Positions 30,476-39,408 of a stretch of DNA of 64,000 nucleotides are shown here, one piece after another. The stretch's first letter is position 1. Each line of letters begins with the position of its first letter. Under the pieces are notes generated by a model that was not told the origin of the DNA, ran no database searches, and was given only the letters and a program-made list of their open reading frames with translations. Both the position numbers and the translations under genes were made by a program. Source of the stretch: Armatimonadetes bacterium CG06_land_8_20_14_3_00_66_21 (lineage in GTDB: Bacteria; Armatimonadota; Abditibacteriia; CG2-30-66-41); NCBI GenBank assembly GCA_002779825.1, contig PEVN01000512.1, positions 1 to 64,000 of the forward strand. Reading direction: 5' to 3'.

Positions 30476-31495
30476 ATGTCAGTACGCCTCGGATTCATCG
30501 GCACCGGCGGCATCGCCCGGCGCCATCTCACCAACTGCAAAGACCATCCCGACGTGGAGATCGTCGGGCAGTGCGACGTGGTGCTTGAGCGCGCCCAAGC
30601 TGCCGCCACCGAGTTCGGCGGCAACGCCTACCAGAGCGCCGAAGACCTGTACGACAAGGAGAAGCCCGACGCCGTCGTTCTCTGCACGCCTCCCTTTGCC
30701 CACGGCGACCTCGAGGAGGGCGCCGCGCGGCGCGGGATCCACTTCTTCGTTGAGAAGCCCGTCGCCATCGACATGGCAATGGCGAACCGCGTCCAGCGAG
30801 TCGTCGAGGAGACCGGCATCACCACCCAGGTGGGCTACATGTTCCGGCTCGCGGAGGGACCCAAGAAGGCGCGCGAACTGCTGGCGACCCGCGCCGTAGC
30901 CATGGTGCAGGCGCACTACTACATGCCCGGTCTGCCCGGACCAAGCTGGTGGCCGAAGATGGCGTTGGGCGGCGGACAGCTCGTCGAGCAGGCGACCCAC
31001 ATGTTGGACCTGGGTCGCTTCCTCGCCGGCGACGTGAAGAGCGTCACCGGCCGCACTGCCCGTGTCCGCGACTGGACCCCGCCCGCGGGCTACGAGCCCG
31101 CCCCCGGTTTGCTCAAGTACGCCGACGGGTTTGAGATCCCAGACACCACCGGGTTGGTGATGGAGTATGAGTCCGGCGCGCTGGGCACACTGAGCTGTTC
31201 CATGGTCCCGCAAGCCGCGTGGGACAATGGCTTCAAAGTCGTCGCCGACGGCCTGCTCGTGACTCTCGAAGGCGCCACTGCCCGCTGGGTCGGCGACGAA
31301 GAAGGCAACCTGCCTGCCGGCGCCAACTGGGCCAACTACGTTCTCGACGAGTTCATCGCCGCCGTGAAAGACGGCACCGGCAAGACCAGCGTGCCGTACA
31401 TTGAGGGCGTCAAGAGTCTCGCCGTCTCCCTCGCCGGCTATGAGTCCGTGAAGCGCGGCGGCGGGCCGGTGGAGATCGCCGAACTGGTGGACTGA
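30476..31495 (+). CDS. Gfo/Idh/MocA family oxidoreductase
   Basis: MSVRLGFIGTGGIARRHLTN...FFVEKPVAIDMAMANRV. Confidence 0.9.
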   Translation: MSVRLGFIGTGGIARRHLTNCKDHPDVEIVGQCDVVLERAQAAATEFGGNAYQSAEDLYDKEKPDAVVLCTPPFAHGDLEEGAARRGIHFFVEKPVAIDMAMANRVQRVVEETGITTQVGYMFRLAEGPKKARELLATRAVAMVQAHYYMPGLPGPSWWPKMALGGGQLVEQATHMLDLGRFLAGDVKSVTGRTARVRDWTPPAGYEPAPGLLKYADGFEIPDTTGLVMEYESGALGTLSCSMVPQAAWDNGFKVVADGLLVTLEGATARWVGDEEGNLPAGANWANYVLDEFIAAVKDGTGKTSVPYIEGVKSLAVSLAGYESVKRGGGPVEIAELVD

Positions 31496-31507
31496 GCCAC
31501 CGCAGCT

Positions 31508-31529
31508 CCGGGGGGGACGCCCCCCCCGG
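31508..31529. terminator. G/C-only hairpin after Gfo/Idh gene (possible terminator)
   Basis: CCGGGGGGG-acgc-CCCCCCCGG; short T run only. Confidence 0.4.
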
Positions 31530-31585
31530 TTCGATCCGCTCGGAAGCCAAGCGTCTGCGGCGCCATCAGGGAGAGGTGCACGAAC

Positions 31586-34500
31586 ATGCGCAGCTATGCA
31601 GCAATCGCCATTCTCGCGGCCTTCACCGCAGCAGGGCACGCAGACCAGCTCCCCGACCTGCTTGTCGACCACGGCGCCCGTCTCGACGCGGGCTCTGTCA
31701 CCGGCTGGACGGCGCAGCCCGGTTGGTTGGGCAATGCGTCGGGAACCGCGACGGTGACGGCCGAGGGGGCGCTAACGTGCTTCGCGGTGCCTGAGCCGAG
31801 GCGCGGGATGAAGTGGTCGCACGCGATGGGCGGGGTGTGGCTGCAGGAGGCGCCGTGGCTGGTGGTGCGGTATCGCGCGCAGCAGTACGAGCCGACGGGT
31901 GGGTACTTTGTGTACCTGGACGACGGGGCGCACAAGGGCGAGGTGTATGCACTGAAGCCGGAGGATGTGAAGGCGGATGGGCAGTGGCATACGGTCGCAG
32001 TGGACGCGCAGGCGGCAGCGCATGGGGAAAGCATCGAGGCGGTCGCCGTGCAGGTGCAGACTGACGCAGCGGGCGACGGAAGGTTGTGGCTGGACTCGCT
32101 AACATTCATGGCGGCGCCGCCGGAAGGCGCCGAGGTTATCGGCGGCGGGGCAACGACGGCGGCGGCGGACTACTCCTTCCCAGTAGCCCAATCGCTGTGG
32201 GTGGCGCAGCCGTCGTGGCTGGCAGTGCCGACGGAGAAGCAGCGCACGGTCGTCGAGGGGGAGCGGGCGACCTTCGCGGTGAGCGAGGCGGGGCGAGGGA
32301 TGAAGTGGTTGTGGAAGCTGCCGGAGTCGGCGCCCTTGGAGGGACGCGGCTACCTGGTGGTGCGGTATCGGGCCAGCAATGTGAGCGCGCAGGGCGACTA
32401 CGCGATCAGCGTCTTGGGCAACCTGCTTGATGGCGGCATGAACTACACGACGGCGGCCATGCCCACGGAGTGGGCGTGCGACGGGCGGTGGCACACTGCG
32501 TCAATTGGTATTCGGCAGGTGACGGAGAAGTTCACTGCCGCCGAGGCGCTGGCCGTGCAGGTAATTGCTGACGCGCAACTGCCGGCCAAGCTGGAACTCG
32601 AGTCGCTCACGCTGGCGTCGCGGCCGGCGGAGTCGCCGCTGTCCGACTGGGTGGAGGCGCGCCCCGCGAAGGCGCACCCCGGGTTCGCGCCTGTGGAGCT
32701 CCCGGCAGAGCGCAACCTGGCGCTCGCCGACATGCTCGCGGCGCTGCAGATGAGCGGGACGTTCGACGCGAAGGAGATCGCGGTCGCCGGAGTGCCGTTC
32801 CGCCTGGCGCCGTCGCCGGAGCTGCTCTCGACTTCGCTGGACGGCACCGGCGAGCTGCGCGTGCCTCTGCAGGGAAAGGCGGCCGAGGTCTACGTGTTGA
32901 CGCTGAACCTGTTCTGCGGGGGGGAGGAGCCGGTGCGCGGGAGCGGCAAGCTGACGGCGATCCGCGACGTGGACCGGTTTCGGTTGGCAGTGACGTACGC
33001 CGACGGACTGACCGACGAGTTCCTCCCGCTGGACGTGCTCACCGGTCGGCACGAAGTCCGCCGGGGGCCGGCGGTGGTGTGCGTGCCGGTGGACCCGAAG
33101 CGGGCGCTGCGCGAACTGACGCTGACGGACGCGACTGAGCGGGGGGCGTTTGCGTTGGCGGCGGTTACGTTCGGGCGCCGCGGGACTTCGACTCCCTTCG
33201 CCGCCTCTCGCGGCCTCGGGGCGGCTTCAGTCGCTCAGTCAGACGGAGCGCGTTCGGGGGGCGCGGGCGAACTGCGGCTCTCCGAGAAGGGGGAGGTTGT
33301 GCGGCTGACAAGCGCCGGTTCGGCTGTTGCCCTTCGGCTTTCGCCGACGCCGTCGATTGTTGAGCTGACTCATGGAGCGACGGGCGCGACGTACCGACTC
33401 AGCGGCGACGCGGCGACGCTCTTCCAGGTGACGGTTGGCGGCGAGACGGTGCCCGCTGACGGTCTCACGCCCCTCTCCAAAGCCAGCCTGCAAGACGCCG
33501 CAGTGCACACAGCGTATCGTGTGGGCGACACGGGCGTGCAACTTGGGCTGACTGTCGAGTCTACGCCGACAGGAGAATTGCGGTTGCGGACTTCGCTGAA
33601 GAACGCCACGCAGGAGGCGAAGCAGGTCGCGCTGGTCGGCCCGCAGGTCGCCGGCTACGTTCTGGGCAACGACCTAACTGACAACTGGTACTTCGCGCTG
33701 AGCCAGAGCCTGCACTTCAGCAATCAGCCTGCACGCCTTTGCGCCCGGCACTGCGGTCACGGTTCGCCCGTGCAGTTCGTGACCACCTTCAACCCGCAGT
33801 CGGGCGACGGGCTGTATCTACGCACCGAGGACACCCTCGGCGACTGTCGCAACTACGTCACGGAGAAGAGCGAAGCCGGCATGGCGGTCGGCGTTGAGTG
33901 TCCTGTGCGCGCCTTGGCGCCAGGCGAGACGGTCGCGCTCGCACCGACGGTGTTCGGCCTCTGCGGGGGCGACTGGCGCCCGGCGTTCCACGCCTACCGC
34001 GACTGGCTGAAGACGAGGTACCGGCCGGCGTCGCCGCGGAAGCAGTGGTTCCGCAACGTCTTCAACTTCCGGCAGCGATTCCTGTATGCTTGGGACCCGC
34101 TGTTCGACTCGGCGACGCGGAAGCTGGAGCTCGTCTCGGCCGTGCAGGAGGGTGAACGCAGCTTCGGCGGCGCCGACTACGTGCACCTGTTTGACTGGGG
34201 CTCGGTGCCGCAGTACGGCCGGGTGTATGGGCGCGAAGGCGACTATTCGCCCTTCGACCTGATGAGCTGGAAGAAGGAGGACCTCCGGGCGCAGGTCGCG
34301 GAACTACAGCAGGCCGGGGTGCCCGTCGGGCTGTACATCGAGGGCTACCTGCTCCAGGAGAACGGGAAGTTGGGCAGCGGGCGCGGCAAGGCCTGGCAGA
34401 TCAAGAACGCCAAGGGCGAACCGCTCTACTGGCCGGAAAGCACAGAGATGTTCGTGTGCCCGTGGGTGAAGGACTGGCAGGCGGTGCAAGCACACACGTA

Positions 34501-35284
34501 TGCGAACATGATCCGCGACCTGGGTGTGAACGGCATGTACCTCGACGAGTTCGGCTTCGCCGACGCCGGCAAGGACTGCTACGACCCGGCGCACGGGCAC
34601 CCGGTGCCGGGGTACTGCGTGAGCGGCGAGCGCGATTGCACCCGACGCGTGCGCGGGGCGATGGACACCGTCAACCCGGAGACCGCCCTGTACGGCGAGG
34701 AGACGCCGCCCGACGTGAACTCCCAGTACCAGGACGGTTCGTTCACGTACGTCATGCGGCACAGCCTGCTGCAGAGCGCGTCGATACCGCTGAACCTGTT
34801 CCGCTTCGCTGTCCCGTCATTCAAGAGCTTCCAGATCCTCGTGTGCGACAAACCCACCGGCACGTGGGCGACAGGCGTCAAGTGGACGTTCTTCAACGGC
34901 GACGGCATCTGGTTGGAGGGTGTCGCCGGCGACTGGTTCGCATCCCAGACGCGAGCCGCCATCCGCAAGTGCCACGCGCTCCTGCGGGAGCATCGGGACG
35001 CCTTCACCTCAGACACCCCTGAACCGCTGGTACCGACGGAGCAATCCGGCGTCTACGCCAACCTCTTCCCTACCCCCACCAAGCGCGTCTACACACTGTA
35101 CAATTCACAGCCGCAAACCGTCCGCGGCAATCTGCTGCGGGTGCCGCGACAGCCGGGCGCCAGATACCTGGATGCCTGGAACGGCAAATCGCTGACCCCC
35201 ATGCCCGACGGAGCCGACGACCTGCTGCCGCTGGAGTTGGGGCCGATGGATGTCGGCTGCATCGTCTGCACGTCGGTGCAGTGA
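31586..35284 (+). CDS. Large secreted glycoside-hydrolase-like protein with two N-terminal repeated domains and a TIM-barrel-like C-terminal region
   Basis: Signal-like N-terminus; VPVGLYIEGYLLQ, MYLDEFGFADAG, ALYGEETPPDVNSQYQDGSF. Confidence 0.7.
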   Translation: MRSYAAIAILAAFTAAGHADQLPDLLVDHGARLDAGSVTGWTAQPGWLGNASGTATVTAEGALTCFAVPEPRRGMKWSHAMGGVWLQEAPWLVVRYRAQQYEPTGGYFVYLDDGAHKGEVYALKPEDVKADGQWHTVAVDAQAAAHGESIEAVAVQVQTDAAGDGRLWLDSLTFMAAPPEGAEVIGGGATTAAADYSFPVAQSLWVAQPSWLAVPTEKQRTVVEGERATFAVSEAGRGMKWLWKLPESAPLEGRGYLVVRYRASNVSAQGDYAISVLGNLLDGGMNYTTAAMPTEWACDGRWHTASIGIRQVTEKFTAAEALAVQVIADAQLPAKLELESLTLASRPAESPLSDWVEARPAKAHPGFAPVELPAERNLALADMLAALQMSGTFDAKEIAVAGVPFRLAPSPELLSTSLDGTGELRVPLQGKAAEVYVLTLNLFCGGEEPVRGSGKLTAIRDVDRFRLAVTYADGLTDEFLPLDVLTGRHEVRRGPAVVCVPVDPKRALRELTLTDATERGAFALAAVTFGRRGTSTPFAASRGLGAASVAQSDGARSGGAGELRLSEKGEVVRLTSAGSAVALRLSPTPSIVELTHGATGATYRLSGDAATLFQVTVGGETVPADGLTPLSKASLQDAAVHTAYRVGDTGVQLGLTVESTPTGELRLRTSLKNATQEAKQVALVGPQVAGYVLGNDLTDNWYFALSQSLHFSNQPARLCARHCGHGSPVQFVTTFNPQSGDGLYLRTEDTLGDCRNYVTEKSEAGMAVGVECPVRALAPGETVALAPTVFGLCGGDWRPAFHAYRDWLKTRYRPASPRKQWFRNVFNFRQRFLYAWDPLFDSATRKLELVSAVQEGERSFGGADYVHLFDWGSVPQYGRVYGREGDYSPFDLMSWKKEDLRAQVAELQQAGVPVGLYIEGYLLQENGKLGSGRGKAWQIKNAKGEPLYWPESTEMFVCPWVKDWQAVQAHTYANMIRDLGVNGMYLDEFGFADAGKDCYDPAHGHPVPGYCVSGERDCTRRVRGAMDTVNPETALYGEETPPDVNSQYQDGSFTYVMRHSLLQSASIPLNLFRFAVPSFKSFQILVCDKPTGTWATGVKWTFFNGDGIWLEGVAGDWFASQTRAAIRKCHALLREHRDAFTSDTPEPLVPTEQSGVYANLFPTPTKRVYTLYNSQPQTVRGNLLRVPRQPGARYLDAWNGKSLTPMPDGADDLLPLELGPMDVGCIVCTSVQ

Positions 35285-35384
35285 GCGCGGCCTGACAGTG
35301 TGGTGCGGGGAGGGATTCGCCGAGCAGCGACGAACCTCGGGGAAGCGGAGCCGGAGTGTTGGAGTTCTGGGGAGGAACCAAGCG

Positions 35385-35759
35385 ATGAAGGCTCTGGTCG
35401 TCGACGACGAGCCTGTCATGCGCCGCGTGGTTGAGAGGACACTGACGGACATGGGAGTCGAAGCGGTCTCCGAGACCAGCGGGCTGAACGCGCTCTATCG
35501 CGTCCACGAGCAGCCGTTCGACCTCGTGTTCATGGATCTCATGATGCCCGGGGGGAACGGCGTGTATGCCATCGAGGAAGTCCTGAAGCGTCGGCCGGGT
35601 ACACGGATCGTCGCGATCACGGGTCTCGCCACGGATGAGATCGTCGCCAAGGCGCTGGAGCGGGGCGCGGAGTCGCGTCTGCGGAAACCGTTCTCGACAC
35701 ACGTGATCAGGGAGACCGTCGAGCGAGTGCGGCGGGAGAGCGACGGAGGAACAGCATGA
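35385..35759 (+). CDS. Stand-alone response regulator receiver protein
   Basis: MKALVVDDEPVMRRVV, DLVFMDLMMPGGNG, IVAITG, LRKPF; SD ggagg. Confidence 0.9.
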   Translation: MKALVVDDEPVMRRVVERTLTDMGVEAVSETSGLNALYRVHEQPFDLVFMDLMMPGGNGVYAIEEVLKRRPGTRIVAITGLATDEIVAKALERGAESRLRKPFSTHVIRETVERVRRESDGGTA

Positions 35760-36844
35760 AGATAGAACTCAGGCTTGGTCTGGTCGGCTGCGGCGGTCGC
35801 GGTCGCGGTATGTTCAAGCTGGCGACCGGCGGGTTCGCCGGCGTCCAACCGGTCGCTGTCTGCGACCTCAGCCCGGACCTGGCGTCGGCGGCCGCCGCGG
35901 AGCACCCCGGCGCCGACCAGTTCACCGACTTCGAGGCGATGCTCGACGGCGCGGCGTTGGATGCCCTCCTCGTCGAGACACCCGCCAACGTGCATGCTAA
36001 GCTCTGCGCGCAGGCGCTGCGGCGAAACGTCTACGTGATGGGCGACGTGCCGTGCGTGGACAGCCCAGCCGAAGCGCAACAGCTCTGGGATGCACAACAG
36101 GAGAGCGACGCGTTCTACATGTTGGGCGCGAACCCGAACATGTGGGCGTTTGTCGAGACGGCGGTCGATCTGAAAGAGAAGGGCTTGCTGGGCGAGCCGT
36201 ACTACGCGGAGACCGAGTACATCCACGACGTGCAATCGCTGTTCACAGCGACCCCCTGGCGCGAGACGTACGAGTCCATCAAGTACTGCACCCACTCCCT
36301 CGGCCCGATCATGCGGCTGATCGACGAAGACCTGGAGTGGGTCTCGTGCTTCGATACGGGGAGCCACGTCAACAAGAAGCCCGGGCAGCACGATGCCATG
36401 GCGGCGCTGTTCCGCACGCGGTCGAATGTCGCGGTGCGACTGCTGACGTCCTTCGTCAACCACTACCCCGGCTGCAACCATCACTACCGCGTGTACGGCA
36501 CGAAGGGCTATTTCGAGCGCACGCCCGCCTACAACGGCGCGCCCAAGGTGCTGTTCCGGTCGACGGAACTGTATCTCGACAAGGCATTCGTCGAACTTCC
36601 CATCGACACGCTGCGCCCCGAGTACGTCGGGAATGCCCGCGCCGCCGGGCACGGCGGTGCCGACTACGCGTTGCTGGACCGGTTCTTCGGGGCGGTCCGC
36701 ACAGGCGGCCCCGCGCCCATTGGCGTGCGCGACGCCCTGCGGATGAGCTTGCCCGGTGTGCTCGCCGCGGAGTCGGCGCGGCGGGGAGGCGAGTTGCTGC
36801 GGATTGCGTATCCGTGGACGGCAACGGACTGCACCGCACGCTGA
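35756..36844 (+). CDS. Gfo/Idh/MocA family oxidoreductase
   Basis: LRLGLVGCGGRGRGMFKLATGG...VLAAESARRGGELLRI; ATGA overlap with receiver gene. Confidence 0.88.
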   Translation: MKIELRLGLVGCGGRGRGMFKLATGGFAGVQPVAVCDLSPDLASAAAAEHPGADQFTDFEAMLDGAALDALLVETPANVHAKLCAQALRRNVYVMGDVPCVDSPAEAQQLWDAQQESDAFYMLGANPNMWAFVETAVDLKEKGLLGEPYYAETEYIHDVQSLFTATPWRETYESIKYCTHSLGPIMRLIDEDLEWVSCFDTGSHVNKKPGQHDAMAALFRTRSNVAVRLLTSFVNHYPGCNHHYRVYGTKGYFERTPAYNGAPKVLFRSTELYLDKAFVELPIDTLRPEYVGNARAAGHGGADYALLDRFFGAVRTGGPAPIGVRDALRMSLPGVLAAESARRGGELLRIAYPWTATDCTAR

Positions 36845-36954
36845 GCTTCGCGCCACGGCCGCTGCAGCCCCCACTGCCGGCACGGGTCCGTGGGGCTGCC
36901 GGCTGGGCTTGCGCATGTCCCGGTGGTTGCGTATCCTCTGCAAGGTGAATTGAG

Positions 36955-37197
36955 GTGAAGCAATTGACGAGGACCCTGTCGAGCCTCGAGCGGGAAGTCC
37001 TCGACCTGCCCACTTCCCAACGGGCCGCGCTGGCTGACCGTATCCTGGTGAGTCTCGACGAGGAAGGGCGAGGGACGGTTGACGCGCTCTGGACCGAAGA
37101 AGTTGAGCACCGTATCGACGAGTACGACCGGGGAGACGTGAAGGGCATTCCCGCCAGCGAGGTGCGCGCGAAGGCTCGGCGGATCCTGCAGGGATGA
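36955..37197 (+). CDS. Addiction-module antitoxin-like protein
   Basis: Small protein with LPTSQRAALADRILVSLDEE...VEHRIDEYDRGDVKGIPASEVRAKARRIL, as in putative addiction-module components; GTG start. Confidence 0.75.
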   Translation: MKQLTRTLSSLEREVLDLPTSQRAALADRILVSLDEEGRGTVDALWTEEVEHRIDEYDRGDVKGIPASEVRAKARRILQG

Positions 37198-37499
37198 CGA
37201 TAGAGTTCCATCCCGAGGCCGAAAGGGAGTTTCTGGACGCCATCGCCTTCTACCGCCGGGAGCGTCGGGACCTCGGCTATGAGTTCGGGGTGGAGGTCAA
37301 CCGCACCCTCGAGCGCATTCTGCACTCGCCAGACGCCTGGGCACCCCTTACCAGACGAACTCGCCGTTGCAGGACCAACCGGTTCCCGTACGGGGTGGTG
37401 TACCAGGTGCGAAGCGACTTGCTGTTCATCGTGAGCGTCATGCACCTGCACCGACAACCGAACTCGTGGCGACACGGACTCGCCCGTGACGAGTCCTGA
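37194..37499 (+). CDS. ParE/RelE-family toxin
   Basis: IEFHPEAEREFLDAIAFYRRERRDLGYEF...NRFPYGVVYQVRSDLLFIVSVMHLHRQPNSW; 4-nt overlap with antitoxin. Confidence 0.82.
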   Translation: MTIEFHPEAEREFLDAIAFYRRERRDLGYEFGVEVNRTLERILHSPDAWAPLTRRTRRCRTNRFPYGVVYQVRSDLLFIVSVMHLHRQPNSWRHGLARDES

Positions 37500-37535
37500 C
37501 GTTGAGCTGTCGGACTTCCCTCAAGGAGACTCCAA

Positions 37536-38591
37536 GTGCCCCGCAAGATCATCACCCACGACGGAATGTCATTCGAGTACCGCGAGTACGAACTGCCTGC
37601 GCTCGCTGCAACGGAGGTACGGGTACGCGTTGAGTTCGCCGCGCCCAAGCATGGGACGGAGCGGCATGGCATTGAGGGCAGCTCGTTCAACCGGAAGATA
37701 TGGGACTCCGACCTGCGGATGTATCTGCCGAAGGTCGAAGACGACCAAGACCCGTCTTGGGCTTCCGGCGAGCGCGGCATCGGCAACATGGTCGTGGGGA
37801 CCGTGACCGAAGTCGGCGGCGAGGCGACTCGCTATCGGCCCGGTGACCGGGTGTTCGGGTACGGCCAGATCTGCGAAGAGCATCAGCAACCCGAGGACCG
37901 CTGGTGGCCGCTTGGCAACCTGTCACCCGACGACGCCGTGTGTGTCGACCCGGCGCACGTCGCCTTCGTCGCCGTGCGCGACGGCCACATCCGCCTCGGT
38001 GACACCGTGGCGGTGTTCGGACTGGGCGCGATTGGGCTATGCGCCGTGCAGCTCGCGCGCGCAGGCGGCGCGCGGAAGGTGTTCGCCGTCGATCCCATTG
38101 CCATTCGGCGCGAGTTCGCCCAGGGCCACGGCGCTGACGCGGCGTTCGACCCGGTAGCAGTCGACGCCGCGCTCCAGATCAAGCAGGCAACTGAGCGTCA
38201 CGGCGTCGACGTGTCCATGGAGACCTCGGGCAACGGTCAGGCGCTCCACGAAGCTATCCGCTGCATCCGCCAATGCGGCACCATCGTCCACGTCCCTTGG
38301 GGGCCGCACGATTGCAGCGCCCTGCATCTCGACGAAGAGTTTCACCTTAACCGGCCGACGATCATCGGCAGTCAAGCGTGGGAGGGTTGGGGCAACCCCG
38401 ACCGCGACCATCCGCTCTGGAACCCGACGCGGGCGTTCGAGGCAACCCTCGAGCTGTTCCGCGCGGGGCTAGTCACCGGAAAGGGAATCCTGCATCCGGT
38501 GGTGCCCTTCGACGAAGCGCCGGAGGCGCTCAAAGCGATCTTCGTCCAGCCGGAGACGACCATCAAAGTGGGGGTCACGGTGGCAGACTGA
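37536..38591 (+). CDS. Zinc-binding dehydrogenase (MDR superfamily)
   Basis: GDRVFGYGQICEEH, VAVFGLGAIGLCAVQLARAGGARKVFAVDP. Confidence 0.87.
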   Translation: MPRKIITHDGMSFEYREYELPALAATEVRVRVEFAAPKHGTERHGIEGSSFNRKIWDSDLRMYLPKVEDDQDPSWASGERGIGNMVVGTVTEVGGEATRYRPGDRVFGYGQICEEHQQPEDRWWPLGNLSPDDAVCVDPAHVAFVAVRDGHIRLGDTVAVFGLGAIGLCAVQLARAGGARKVFAVDPIAIRREFAQGHGADAAFDPVAVDAALQIKQATERHGVDVSMETSGNGQALHEAIRCIRQCGTIVHVPWGPHDCSALHLDEEFHLNRPTIIGSQAWEGWGNPDRDHPLWNPTRAFEATLELFRAGLVTGKGILHPVVPFDEAPEALKAIFVQPETTIKVGVTVAD

Positions 38592-38652
38592 GACGAGCAA
38601 TGGACCGGTCCTCGGCATACTGCGTCCACACGAACCATCGGCGACAAACCCC

Positions 38653-38862
38653 ATGGCATACGCTATCCCCCTTGTCCTCGCCGGAATCGCCGTGTACTGG
38701 GTGATCCGCAGGCGTCGCAGCCCACATGCACAGCCGATCGGCGACGCCTGCCCGCGATGCGGGGGCCGACTGGTGTACCGTCAGCGAACATTCCGAGGCA
38801 GCGCGCAGGAGCAGTACTGGGAATGCTCCGTAGGAGACTGCGGGTACCGGAAGTCCGTCTGA
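38653..38862 (+). CDS. Small membrane protein with C-terminal zinc ribbon
   Basis: MAYAIPLVLAGIAVYWVIRRRR...ACPRCGGRLVYRQR...YWECSVGDCGYRKSV. Confidence 0.55.
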   Translation: MAYAIPLVLAGIAVYWVIRRRRSPHAQPIGDACPRCGGRLVYRQRTFRGSAQEQYWECSVGDCGYRKSV

Positions 38863-38889
38863 CGCGCCGCGCGCAAACGGCAGCCAATC

Positions 38890-38917
38890 CGTAGGGCCAG
38901 ACCTGCGTGTCTGCCCC
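38890..38917. repeat. Palindromic element GTAGGGCCAGACCTGCGTGTCTGCCC
   Basis: CAGAC/GTCTG plus GGG/CCC arms in convergent intergenic region. Confidence 0.5.
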
Positions 38918-39005
38918 GGCAGCCTGCTCAGCGCGTGAGGGCGGCAGGGCCTGCGGTACGGCGAGGCGGGCTCGCTCGCCGCGCGAGGGCAGCCGGGGCC
39001 GTGCG

Positions 39006-39371
39006 TTACGACTTCGCGTGCTTGGCCAGCACCCGTGAGACGCTCTCCCGGAGCTTGCTGGTGTCGGACGACTTGACCAAGTACTCCTGGGCGGCGGCGC
39101 TCACGAAGTTGTCCCGGTAGCTGGAGTACGCGGTGTGGATGATCACCGGGACCCTCGGATCGCGGTCCAGGATCTTGCCCAGAGCGTCCAGCCCATCCAT
39201 GATCGGCATGTTGATGTCCAGCACTATGAGGTCCGGCCGGTCGTGCGTAACGGCCTCAACGGCGGCGAACCCGTCATGGACGGTCGTCACCACATGCTCG
39301 TCTTTCGCCAGCGCCTCACTGAACAGCAGACACTGGTTTCGGTCATCATCCGCCAATAGTATCTTTGCCAT
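39006..39371 (-). CDS. CheY-like response regulator
   Basis: AKILLADDDRNQCLLF, LIVLDINMPIMDGLDAL, VIIHTAYS, YLVKSSD. Confidence 0.9.
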   Translation of the reverse strand: MAKILLADDDRNQCLLFSEALAKDEHVVTTVHDGFAAVEAVTHDRPDLIVLDINMPIMDGLDALGKILDRDPRVPVIIHTAYSSYRDNFVSAAAQEYLVKSSDTSKLRESVSRVLAKHAKS

Positions 39372-39408
39372 GGCGCTTGTCCTTCCCGACTCAGATTGCG
39401 ACTGCGGT

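Noticed and set aside
31529-31540. ggttcgatccg resembling a tRNA T-loop
   Set aside because: No acceptor stem, anticodon or D-loop nearby; it is flank of a G/C hairpin.
35495-37243. 582-aa minus-strand ORF
   Set aside because: Opposes receiver, Gfo/Idh and antitoxin genes that have recognisable motifs and proper starts; Arg/Pro/Ala-rich shadow.
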